Shown here one piece after another: positions 6,225 through 15,596 of a DNA stretch of 24,921 bases (the first letter of the stretch is position 1; each line of letters starts with the position of its first letter). Made by a program: the position numbers and the translations under genes. The DNA is from Candidatus Binatia bacterium. GTDB lineage: Bacteria; Desulfobacterota_B; Binatia; UBA9968; JAJDTQ01. The stretch is from NCBI GenBank assembly GCA_022827045.1, contig JAJDTQ010000071.1, positions 1 through 24,921 on the forward strand, written 5' to 3'. The notes beneath the pieces were generated by a model that saw only the letters and a list, made by a program, of their open reading frames with translations, did no database searches and was not told the DNA's origin.

Positions 6225-8646
6225 GAACCTTCTTGCATCCCTGCTTACGCCGTTCCTGCGCTTCGCGGCACGTAAGAACCTCCCGCAACGCCGGGGCACG
6301 GTCCAGCTCCCGGGTCTGGCCAAGGACGTCCAGATCCGCTGGGACCCCTACGCGATTCCCTACATCTCCGCCGAAAACGAAGCCGACCTGTTCTTCGCCC
6401 ACGGGTACCTGCACGCCCAGGACCGGCTGTGGCAGATGGACTTCAACCGGCGCTTCTTCAGCGGCCGGCTGGCCGAGATCTTCGGCGACCGGCCGCTGCC
6501 GCGGGGCGATTTCACGCGGCACCTGCGGTCGGGCACCATGGCCGGCGTTGACCACTTCATCCGGCTGCTCGGCGTCAGGCACGCGGCAACGCTCTCGCTG
6601 CCGCTCCTTTCGGAGCGCTCCGCCGGAGCCGTCGAGGCCTACTGCGCCGGCGTCAACACCTACATCGACCGGCACCAGCGCCGCCTGCCCGTGGAGTTCC
6701 GGCTGCTGCGCCACCAACCCGCCGCGTGGGAAGCGGCGGACTGTCTCGTCCTCGCCAAGGGCTTCGCGCTCATGCTCTCGTCCGCCCTTGTCACACGGCT
6801 CACCTTTCTAGCACTCCACGGCCGCCTGGAGAACGACCCCGAAAAGCTGCGTTCCCTGATGCCGCGTTACCCGTCCTGGGGCCCCGCCATCACCCGTGCC
6901 CTCACCGGCCACGGCGCCGACCTGCTGCGCTTCATCAACGGCAGCTTCGCCGATAACCCTCTGACCCCCAGGAGCCAGGGCAGCAACGGCTGGGTGGTGG
7001 ACGCCGGACACTCGGCGGAGGGCCACGCGCTCCTGTGCAACGACATACACCTGCGGATGACGCTCCCTGGCATCTGGTATCTGAATCACCTGCGGACCGA
7101 GCCCGATGGTGGAGGGACCCGCCCCCTGGAGGCGTCGGGCGTGTCGCTGCCCGGTTCTCCCTTCGTCTACGTCGGACACAACCGGGACATCGCTTGGGGT
7201 TTTGTCGCTGCCCTGTGCGATGACGGCGACCTCTACCGGGAACGCCTTCACCCCGAACGGCCGGAACTCTACCGCACGCCCGACGGCTGGGCCGAGTTCG
7301 AGCGCTGCCCCGAAACCATCGCCGTTCGCGGCGGCCGCCCGGTGGAAACCGTGATCCGGCACACCCGGCACGGCCCCGTGGTGTCGGACATCCTCGCGCG
7401 AACCTCCCGCGACTCCGATTCTCCGAACGAGGAGGTGCTGTCGTTCCAATGGATCCCTCACACGCCCGGGAACGAGGTCGGCCTGGTGGACGGAATCAAC
7501 CGGGCACGAGACTGGAACGAGTTCCTGGCGGGCATGGCGCATCACGTCACGCCCTCGCTCAACTGCGTCTACGCCGACACCCGCGGCAACATCGGCTACG
7601 CCCTGGCCGGGAGAGTACCGCTGCGTCCACGCCAGGAGCCCTCGTGGCTCCCCCTGGAGGGCTGGAACGCCGACCATGACTGGACCGGCACCATACCCTT
7701 CGAGAAGATGCCGCGCCTGTACAATCCACCCGAGGGCATCGTGGCCACCGCCAACAACCGCATGGCGGACCCGGACTACCCCTACTACCTGTCCGACCTG
7801 GTCGAACCCCCGTACCGCGTCGAGCGCATCCGCCACCTGCTCACGCACGAAAAGCGCCTGGACCTGGAAACCATGGCCCGCATCCAACTCGACACCAGAT
7901 CGGTTCAAGCCGAGCGCCTCTTGACCGCCCTGCGCCCCGAGCTGCTGGAGATCGCCCGCGACGAGCCGTCCCTACGTCCATGCGTCGAACTGCTGGAGGA
8001 ATGGAATTACGACTGCCAAGCCGGATCCGCCGGATCCGCCCTCTTCCACGTCCTCTATCACCGCCTCATGCGGAACATCTGGGAAAGAGACCTCGGCGAG
8101 GAATTGTTCCTGAGCTACGCGGAAATCCTGAACCAGGCGCTGGCACCCCTGGATGACATCCTCACGGAGGCCAAATCCGTCTGGTTCCGGGACACCCCAC
8201 GCAAGGAAGTGCTGGCAACGAGCCTCCGTGAAGCACAGGCCGAACTAACGAAGCAGCAAGGCCCCGACCCCGCCGCTTGGTCCTGGGGCCGCCTCCACAC
8301 CCTCACGCTGGCCCACGCCTTGGGAAACAACAAGTGGCTCGCACCGTTCTTCTCGCTCGGCCCCTACCCCGCCGACGGCGACGGCGTGACCCCCAACAAC
8401 TCCTACTACCGCCACTCCCACCCCTACGACCAAGCGGTAGGCGTGTCCGTCCGAATGCTGGTCACCCTGAGCGACCCGATCCGGTCACGCTTCGTCATCG
8501 TTCCGGGTCAGGCGGGCAATCCGGTGTCACCGCACTACCGCGACCAGGTAGATCCGTGGCGCAACGGTCGGACTCTCCGGTGGGGAGAGTCAGAACATGA
8601 AATGAAGGACTGGCCCCGGCTGACGCTGACGGCTCCGAGGAATTAA
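6223..8646 (+). CDS. Penicillin acylase family (S45) Ntn hydrolase
   Basis: 807-residue proenzyme of the penicillin/acyl-homoserine-lactone acylase family, which cleaves itself to expose an N-terminal serine and hydrolyses amide bonds of acylated small molecules. The cleavage site is SQG/SNGWVV, with nucleophile Ser254 (codon 6982-6984). A conserved SLNCVYADTRGNIGY block near 445-459 supplies the likely oxyanion Asn447. The early YISAENEADLFFAHGYLHAQ and DRLWQMDFNRR are typical of the alpha chain. There is no clear cleavable signal peptide; the N-terminus MNLLASLLTPFLRFAARKN is short and amphipathic. ATG 6223 overlaps the pgpA start codon; an in-frame ATG at 6136 would run over pgpA. The acyl substrate (beta-lactam, lactone, polyamine or other) is unknown. 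Confidence 0.93.
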   Translation: MNLLASLLTPFLRFAARKNLPQRRGTVQLPGLAKDVQIRWDPYAIPYISAENEADLFFAHGYLHAQDRLWQMDFNRRFFSGRLAEIFGDRPLPRGDFTRHLRSGTMAGVDHFIRLLGVRHAATLSLPLLSERSAGAVEAYCAGVNTYIDRHQRRLPVEFRLLRHQPAAWEAADCLVLAKGFALMLSSALVTRLTFLALHGRLENDPEKLRSLMPRYPSWGPAITRALTGHGADLLRFINGSFADNPLTPRSQGSNGWVVDAGHSAEGHALLCNDIHLRMTLPGIWYLNHLRTEPDGGGTRPLEASGVSLPGSPFVYVGHNRDIAWGFVAALCDDGDLYRERLHPERPELYRTPDGWAEFERCPETIAVRGGRPVETVIRHTRHGPVVSDILARTSRDSDSPNEEVLSFQWIPHTPGNEVGLVDGINRARDWNEFLAGMAHHVTPSLNCVYADTRGNIGYALAGRVPLRPRQEPSWLPLEGWNADHDWTGTIPFEKMPRLYNPPEGIVATANNRMADPDYPYYLSDLVEPPYRVERIRHLLTHEKRLDLETMARIQLDTRSVQAERLLTALRPELLEIARDEPSLRPCVELLEEWNYDCQAGSAGSALFHVLYHRLMRNIWERDLGEELFLSYAEILNQALAPLDDILTEAKSVWFRDTPRKEVLATSLREAQAELTKQQGPDPAAWSWGRLHTLTLAHALGNNKWLAPFFSLGPYPADGDGVTPNNSYYRHSHPYDQAVGVSVRMLVTLSDPIRSRFVIVPGQAGNPVSPHYRDQVDPWRNGRTLRWGESEHEMKDWPRLTLTAPRN

Positions 8647-8648
8647 CG

Positions 8649-8680
8649 CGGTGTCCTGGGACCGAGGTTCCAGGACACCG
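8649..8680. terminator. Strong hairpin between convergent acylase and nrdJ genes
   Basis: CGGTGTCCTGG and CCAGGACACCG are perfectly complementary (11 pairs), and the stem can extend inward with one G-T pair. It begins three bases after the acylase stop codon. No T-run follows on either strand, so it may act as a bidirectional end or as a 3' stabiliser rather than a classical terminator. Nothing else was seen in 8681-8748. Confidence 0.5.
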
Positions 8681-8748
8681 GCACCAACGGGAGGTCACAC
8701 AGGCCGTTCCTTACGAATCGAACGGCCGGGAGAAGTTGAACCGTACCC

Positions 8749-11502
<2,754 letters not shown>

Positions 11503-11575
11503 GCTTCCTCCCTCGTGGTAACCTGTGGGCTCTCGCTATCGGTCCGTGTTTCTTTGTAGTATCCCGTAGCGGTGT

Positions 11576-11591
11576 CAGCCGTATTTAGTGC
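11576..11591. promoter_or_regulatory. Degenerate second NrdR box
   Basis: cagCcgtATtTaGtgc matches the NrdR consensus acaCwAtATaTwGtgt at 9 of 16 positions, including the right-hand TwGtg core. It lies exactly 32 bases from the better box at 11608, about three helical turns, the arrangement usual for tandem NrdR sites. On its own it would not be called. Confidence 0.5.
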
Positions 11592-11600
11592 AGAATTTCC

Positions 11601-11629
11601 ACCATACCCACAACATATTGTGTTGTCAA
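11601..11629 (-). promoter_or_regulatory. Predicted nrdJ promoter
   Basis: On the minus strand, perfect -35 TTGACA (11629-11624), 17-base spacer and -10 TATGGT (11606-11601). Transcription would begin near 11594, leaving a leader of about 90 bases to the nrdJ ATG. The spacer is occupied by an NrdR-box palindrome, so a bound repressor would block polymerase directly. Confidence 0.75.
11608..11623. promoter_or_regulatory. NrdR box in the nrdJ promoter spacer
   Basis: ccaCaAcATaTtGtgt matches the NrdR consensus acaCwAtATaTwGtgt at 14 of 16 positions and contains the perfect inverted repeat CACAA-cata-TTGTG. It fills the gap between the -35 and -10 of the nrdJ promoter. NrdR is the nucleotide-sensing repressor of ribonucleotide reductase genes; its own gene is not in this window. 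Confidence 0.8.
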
Positions 11630-11657
11630 GAGGATTGTTCGCCTCCGGTCCCGCCGC

Positions 11658-11687
11658 TTGATGGCCGGTCCGGCGGCGGGTTATGCT
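11658..11687 (+). promoter_or_regulatory. Predicted dciA promoter
   Basis: TTGATG (11658-11663), 18-base spacer, TATGCT (11682-11687). It points away from the nrdJ promoter, whose -35 is about 30 bases off. Transcription would begin near 11694, just before a GC-rich hairpin. Confidence 0.45.
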
Positions 11688-11706
11688 GATACATCCCGGA
11701 CTCTGC

Positions 11707-11735
11707 GGCGGCCGGGGACCAACCCCCCGGCCGCC
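11707..11735 (+). promoter_or_regulatory. GC-rich hairpin in the dciA leader
   Basis: GGCGGCCGGGG (11707-11717) and CCCCGGCCGCC (11725-11735) form a perfect 11-pair stem with a 7-base loop. It ends 10 bases before ATG 11746 and would lie near the 5' end of the message. No Shine-Dalgarno sequence is seen between it and the ATG. It may restrict ribosome access or stabilise the message. Confidence 0.45.
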
Positions 11736-11745
11736 AACCGACGAA

Positions 11746-12183
11746 ATGGAGCGACTCGGCGACATCCTCGACCGCACCGTACGCCGGCTGCCGCTCAGGC
11801 GGCGGCTCGACGACTACGCCCTCTGGGAGATCTGGGACGACACCGTGGGGCCGGCCGTGGCGCGCAACGCCCAGCCCGAGAAGTTCCGCAACGGCACCCT
11901 GTCCGTCAGGGTCCGGGCACCCACGTGGATGCAGCAGCTCCAGTACATGAAGGACATCATGGTGGAGAAGCTCAACCAGCGGCTGGAACGCGAAGTGGTC
12001 ACCAACATCTTCTTCGTGGTGGGAGAGTTCCCCGCCGAACCACCGCCGGAGAGCTCCGACTCCCCTCCCCCCGCCGTGGACACATCACGGTTGCCGGAGC
12101 ATGAGCTGGGCCATATCGACGACCCCGAGCTCCGGAACTCCTTGAGGCACCTGCTGCTGAACCACCTGCGGAAACGGGGCTAG
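11746..12183 (+). CDS. dciA: DciA-like (DUF721) protein
   Basis: 145-residue DUF721 protein. Family members (DciA) help load the replicative helicase DnaB at the origin in bacteria lacking DnaC. The core DYALWEIWDDTVGPAVARNA, RNGTLSVRVRAPTWMQQLQY and a following helix (about 24-88) match the family. It is followed by a Pro/Ser-rich linker (EPPPESSDSPPP) and a C-terminal helix. ATG 11746 begins the product at MERLGDILDRTVRRL; an in-frame ATG at 11683 overlaps the predicted -10 and adds a Gly/Pro-rich segment, so it was not chosen. It is divergent from nrdJ, placing replication and dNTP supply side by side. Its TAG shares three bases with the opposing methyltransferase stop (CTAG at 12180-12183). 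Confidence 0.8.
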   Translation: MERLGDILDRTVRRLPLRRRLDDYALWEIWDDTVGPAVARNAQPEKFRNGTLSVRVRAPTWMQQLQYMKDIMVEKLNQRLEREVVTNIFFVVGEFPAEPPPESSDSPPPAVDTSRLPEHELGHIDDPELRNSLRHLLLNHLRKRG

Positions 12184-12905
12184 CCTCCCAACCACTCCGC
12201 CGTCTCGTCCGTGTACTCGTCCTCGCGCCGGTAGATGACCAGCGGCGGCAGCACGGTCAGGCTCATCCGGGCGCCCTTGACTCCCTCGGCCAGGACCAGG
12301 GTGGCGGGAGCATCGGCAAAGGACTGCACGAACCGGACGCGCCGGGGCTCGAGACCCTGTTGCCGCATGACCGCGAACAGCTCCACCGCCCGCTCCGACG
12401 GGTACACCATGCACATGCGCCCCCGGTGACGCAGCAGGTACGCGCCGGCCCGGACAAAGTCCGCCAGGCCCCCTTCCACCTCGTGCCGGGCCAGCAGCCG
12501 TTCGCGGTCGGGGTTGACCCGGCCGCTCCCGGATGGCCGGTAGGGCGGATTGCACACGGCGGCGTCAAAGGTCCGGGGCGCAAGAGACTCTTCCACGGCG
12601 CGCACGTCGCCCCGCATCATGCGTACCCGTTTCTTAACGCCGTTCAGGACCGAACCTCGCTTCGCCCGCTCGACCATGGCCTGCTGTAACTCCACGCCTA
12701 CCATCTCCACCCCACCGTTCAGCACGGCCAGAGACAGGGCCACGACCCCGTTCCCTGCGCCCAGGTCGACGACCCGTTCCTTGCCCCGGAGTTCGACAAA
12801 ACGCGCCAGCAGCAACGAGTCCAGGGCGAACCGGTAGCCGTCGCGCCGCTGGATGACGGCCACACGGTCGTCGAACACACGGTCGATGGTTTCCTCTGTG
12901 TTCAT
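12180..12905 (-). CDS. TrmN6/YfiC-like SAM-dependent methyltransferase
   Basis: 241-residue class I methyltransferase resembling TrmN6 (YfiC), which N6-methylates A37 of tRNA1(Val). RRDGYRFALDSLLLARFV (about 20-37) is the family's N-terminal signature, followed by the SAM-binding VVDLGAGNGVVALSLA (45-60) and the amino-methyltransferase motif CNPPY. GRVNPDRERLLARHE after NPPY is also characteristic. A role on another RNA, or on a protein, cannot be excluded. It reads from ATG 12905 and converges on dciA, the two stop codons overlapping at CTAG. Confidence 0.87.
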   Translation of the reverse strand: MNTEETIDRVFDDRVAVIQRRDGYRFALDSLLLARFVELRGKERVVDLGAGNGVVALSLAVLNGGVEMVGVELQQAMVERAKRGSVLNGVKKRVRMMRGDVRAVEESLAPRTFDAAVCNPPYRPSGSGRVNPDRERLLARHEVEGGLADFVRAGAYLLRHRGRMCMVYPSERAVELFAVMRQQGLEPRRVRFVQSFADAPATLVLAEGVKGARMSLTVLPPLVIYRREDEYTDETAEWLGG

Positions 12906-13001
12906 TGCAGGGGAGGGCCCATAAGGTCTGCCGCGCTTTCCCCGGACTCGTTGGCCGGTTTTCGGCCCGGCACGACCGACCGCACTACACGAGCGGGTCG
13001 C

Positions 13002-13030
13002 TTGGCGGCCAGATGCTTCTCGTCTAAGAT
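13002..13030 (+). promoter_or_regulatory. Predicted promoter of the mini GIY-YIG gene
   Basis: TTGGCG (13002-13007), 17-base spacer, TAAGAT (13025-13030), giving a leader of about 42 bases that includes an AGGAGG ribosome site before ATG 13079. It could also drive the small membrane protein and mla genes downstream. Confidence 0.5.
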
Positions 13031-13078
13031 TAAAGAGTACGCGTTGGCTGCCGATTCTTTCTTCCAGGAGGTTCGTAC

Positions 13079-13312
13079 ATGGCCCGGGACACCTACAAGT
13101 ACCATTTCAAGAAAGGCGGCCGAATCGTGTACAGCGGCATCACCACCGATCTCAAAAGGCGTGAGCAGGAACACAAGCGGGATTTCGGAGAAGATGGACA
13201 ACTCAAGCAGGTAGGCAGCGCGACGACGCGTGAGGCCGGCCTGAAATGGGAGAGCGAGCAGACCAGACTCGGAAACCCTACGAGAATGACCGGGATACTC
13301 AAGACTGCATGA
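13079..13312 (+). CDS. Stand-alone mini GIY-YIG domain protein
   Basis: 77-residue protein with a good AGGAGG ribosome site. TYKYHFKKGGRIVYSGITTD followed by LKRREQEH matches the GIY-YIG nuclease fold: Tyr6/Tyr8 stand for GIY, Tyr18-Ser-Gly20 for YIG, Arg27/28 for the catalytic arginine, and Glu58 or Glu60 in LKWESE for the metal ligand. Full GIY-YIG enzymes (UvrC, homing and restriction nucleases) carry extra DNA-binding domains, absent here. Activity is therefore uncertain and a non-nuclease role is possible. It lies 22 bases before a small membrane protein gene and the mla genes. The fold is inferred by eye from motif spacing. Confidence 0.78.
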   Translation: MARDTYKYHFKKGGRIVYSGITTDLKRREQEHKRDFGEDGQLKQVGSATTREAGLKWESEQTRLGNPTRMTGILKTA

Positions 13313-13334
13313 AGAACTCTCCGCTTCCGAAACG

Positions 13335-13523
13335 ATGAACATCGATCTCTACCTGCAAGTCATTTCCATCCTGATCGGCGTCGTCGCCGTGGCGCTACCG
13401 ATACTGATAACCCTTGTCGCCTTCGTGTACATAAAAAGGCTGATGGGGCGGATAGACGATCTCTCCGATAGCGTCGATCAGCTATGGGATCATGTCAGAC
13501 GCACCAGTCCCGGACCGGGTTGA
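13335..13523 (+). CDS. Small single-span membrane protein
   Basis: 62 residues: a hydrophobic span at about 8-32 (VISILIGVVAVALPILITLV and onward), then a short charged helix, RIDDLSDSVDQLWDHV, that could form a coiled coil. No family recognised. The reading frame overlaps the first 32 bases of mlaE, which suggests translational coupling, but there is no clear Shine-Dalgarno sequence ahead of the ATG. An accessory role in the Mla-type complex is possible from position only. Confidence 0.6.
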   Translation: MNIDLYLQVISILIGVVAVALPILITLVAFVYIKRLMGRIDDLSDSVDQLWDHVRRTSPGPG

Positions 13524-14304
13524 ATCCTCCCGGATGATCACAGTCCTCGCAAACATCGGCGGACGGACGCTCGGCATCGTGGCCGGCATGGGCGCGGGCG
13601 TGATTTTCCTGGGCTCGGCCCTGGCCTGGGCGTTACGGCCCCCCGCCAAGTTCCGCCTCATCATACAACAAATACGCGCCATCGGAGTGGACTCGCTGCT
13701 GGTGGTGCTCCTGGCCGGCCTCTTCACCGGCATGGTGCTGGGGCTTCAGGGCTACTACAGCCTGCGGAAGTTCAACGCCGAGAGCTTCCTGGGAGCGGTG
13801 GTGGCGCTGAGCCTGCTGCGGGAGCTGGGGCCGGTGCTGTCGGCCTTCATGGTCACCGGCCGCACCGGCTCGGCCATGGCCGCGGAGCTCGCATCCATGA
13901 GGGTCACCGAGCAGATCGACGCCATGCACGCCATGGCCATCAACCCGGTGAAGTACCTGGTGTCGCCACGCATCGTCGCCGGCGTCATCGCCATGCCGCT
14001 CCTCACCTGCATGTTCAACGTCATCGGCATCTACGGCGCCTACCTGGTCGGCGTCGGCCTGCTGGACCTGGGCTCGGGCAGCTACGTCGCCGGCATGGAG
14101 CAGAGCGTACAGCTTCGCGACGTGGTGGAAGGGCTCATCAAGTCCGCCACCTTCGGCCTCATCATCTCCTCGGTGTGCTGTTACAAGGGGTTCCACGCGC
14201 TGCCCATGGCCACCGGCGTGGGCCGGGCCACCACCGAGGCGGTGGTGCTCTCGTTCGTCCTGATCCTGGTGTCGGACTATTTCCTCACCTCGGTGATGCT
14301 CTAG
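13492..14304 (+). CDS. mlaE: MlaE-type ABC permease for phospholipid transport
   Basis: 270-residue inner-membrane permease of the Mla/MCE lipid-transport system, which moves phospholipids between inner and outer membranes. Hydrophobic spans and family blocks are present: LLAGLFTGMVLGLQGYYSLR, LLRELGPVLSAFMVTGRTGS, AAELASMRVTEQIDAMHAMA and a C-terminal LILVSDYFLTSVML. It starts within the preceding small ORF; an alternative in-frame ATG at 13534 would remove 14 residues (MSDAPVPDRVESSR), and neither has a strong ribosome site. It is followed after 42 bases by the ATPase gene and then the MCE protein gene, the usual order. Confidence 0.93.
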   Translation: MSDAPVPDRVESSRMITVLANIGGRTLGIVAGMGAGVIFLGSALAWALRPPAKFRLIIQQIRAIGVDSLLVVLLAGLFTGMVLGLQGYYSLRKFNAESFLGAVVALSLLRELGPVLSAFMVTGRTGSAMAAELASMRVTEQIDAMHAMAINPVKYLVSPRIVAGVIAMPLLTCMFNVIGIYGAYLVGVGLLDLGSGSYVAGMEQSVQLRDVVEGLIKSATFGLIISSVCCYKGFHALPMATGVGRATTEAVVLSFVLILVSDYFLTSVML

Positions 14305-14346
14305 TGGCCTTTTGCAAGCAACTCGCGATCCGCTCTGGAGCCTTCC

Positions 14347-15084
14347 ATGATTGAGGTCATCGACGTCCGCAAGAACTTCGGCCACCAGGAGGTCCTCAAG
14401 GGCACCAACCTGACCATCGAGGACGGCGGCATCACGACCATCATCGGCGGCAGCGGCAGCGGCAAGACGGTGTTGCTCAAGACCATGATCGCGCTGCTGC
14501 CGCCCGACAGCGGGCAGATCCTGGTGGACGGCACGGACATCACCAATCTGGGACAGAAACCCCTGAACGAGATGCGGGAGAAGTTCGGCTTCCTTTTCCA
14601 GGGCGCCGCCCTGCTTGACTCCATGACCATCTTCGACAACGTGGCCTTCCCGCTGCGGGAGCGCACCCGCCTCGGCGAGGACGCCATCGCCGGCCGGGTG
14701 CGGGAGCGGCTGGACCAGGTGGGCCTCAAGGACATGGGATACAAGTACCCGGCGGAGGTGAGCGGCGGCATGAAGAAGCGCGCCGGCTTCGCTCGGGCGC
14801 TGGTGACGGACCCGGAGATCGTGCTGTTCGACGAGCCCACCACCGGCCTCGATCCGCTGCTGGGCAAGAGCATCCACCGGCTCATCGCCGGCATGCAGCG
14901 CCGCCTAGGCTTCACCGGCGTCATCGTGAGCCACGACATCCCGGAAGTCTTTACAATATCCCACCGCGTGGCTATGTTGGCCGACGGGGTGATCGCCGAC
15001 CACGGTCCCACCGAGGAGTTCCTCGAATCGCCGAATCCGGCCGTGCAGCAGTTCCTGAAAGGCGAAACCCCGGACGTCGCCTAG
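14347..15084 (+). CDS. mlaF: MlaF-type ABC ATPase
   Basis: 245-residue ATPase that powers the MlaE permease. Walker A is GGSGSGKT (34-41), the Q-loop Gln85 is in FLFQG, the signature is EVSGGMKKRAGFARAL (137-152), Walker B is IVLFDEPTTGLDP (158-170) and the H-loop is VSHDIPEVF. Substitution of the usual LSGGQ by VSGGM is typical of the Mla/MCE ATPases. A CTGGAG ribosome site lies just before the ATG. It sits between mlaE and mlaD on one strand. Confidence 0.94.
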   Translation: MIEVIDVRKNFGHQEVLKGTNLTIEDGGITTIIGGSGSGKTVLLKTMIALLPPDSGQILVDGTDITNLGQKPLNEMREKFGFLFQGAALLDSMTIFDNVAFPLRERTRLGEDAIAGRVRERLDQVGLKDMGYKYPAEVSGGMKKRAGFARALVTDPEIVLFDEPTTGLDPLLGKSIHRLIAGMQRRLGFTGVIVSHDIPEVFTISHRVAMLADGVIADHGPTEEFLESPNPAVQQFLKGETPDVA

Positions 15085-15133
15085 TTCACCCGGCCAGGGC
15101 GCGGAAGGGCGGCACCTCCCTGCCACAGGACAC

Positions 15134-15592
15134 ATGATGAACCAGAGAGTCACGGAAATCGTCGTCGGCCTCTTCGTGGTGGCGGGGCTCCTCTGCCTTG
15201 GCTACCTCGCCATCAAGCTGGGCAAGCTCGAGGCTTTCGGCAACTCGGGCTACGTGGTTTACGCCGACTTCGCCAACGTGGCGGGACTGCGCCGGGGAGA
15301 CTCGGTGGAGATCGCCGGCGTGAGCGTGGGCCGGGTGGATTCCCTGGGCCTCGTCGACGACCGCGCGCGGCTGGCGTTGCGCATCGACGAAGGGGTGGCC
15401 ATCCAGGAAGACGCCATCGCCTCGGTCCGTGCCAGAGGGCTCATCGGCGACAAGTTCATCGCCATCTCTCCCGGGGCGTCCGACCGCCTGGTTCCATCGG
15501 GCGGCAAAATTCGCGAAACGGAATCGCCGCCCGACATCACCGACCTCATCGGCAAGATGATCGGCGGCGACGTAACGGAAGGCGCGCCCTAG
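15134..15592 (+). CDS. mlaD: MlaD-type MCE-domain substrate-binding protein
   Basis: 152-residue inner-membrane-anchored MCE protein that forms the periplasmic ring receiving phospholipids. An N-terminal span (about 8-28, EIVVGLFVVAGLLCLGYLAI) is followed by one MCE domain (about 38-116), with VVYADFANVAGLRRGDSVEI and GRVDSLGLVDDRARLALRID as the core strands. The tail is short. Starts MMN; the second Met is an equally good start. No mlaC or mlaB follows; the next gene, four bases on, encodes an MFS transporter, so the periplasmic shuttle must be elsewhere or absent. Confidence 0.92.
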   Translation: MMNQRVTEIVVGLFVVAGLLCLGYLAIKLGKLEAFGNSGYVVYADFANVAGLRRGDSVEIAGVSVGRVDSLGLVDDRARLALRIDEGVAIQEDAIASVRARGLIGDKFIAISPGASDRLVPSGGKIRETESPPDITDLIGKMIGGDVTEGAP

Positions 15593-15596
15593 CGGC

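Noticed and set aside
5557..6717. 386-codon minus-strand frame spanning the amidohydrolase end, pgpA and the acylase start
   Set aside because: It overlaps three well-supported genes and has shadow-type composition.
11503..11594. Possible cobalamin riboswitch in the nrdJ leader
   Set aside because: The predicted leader is only about 90 bases, too short for a cobalamin riboswitch, and I saw no B12-box-like sequence.
12953..12967. GGCCG-gtttt-CGGCC hairpin between the TrmN6-like and GIY-YIG genes
   Set aside because: A short GC stem in GC-rich DNA, with no link to a gene end on either strand.
13633..14877. 414-codon minus-strand frame antisense to mlaE and mlaF
   Set aside because: Product is His/Asp/Arg-rich with no domain; the plus strand has clear ABC transporter motifs.
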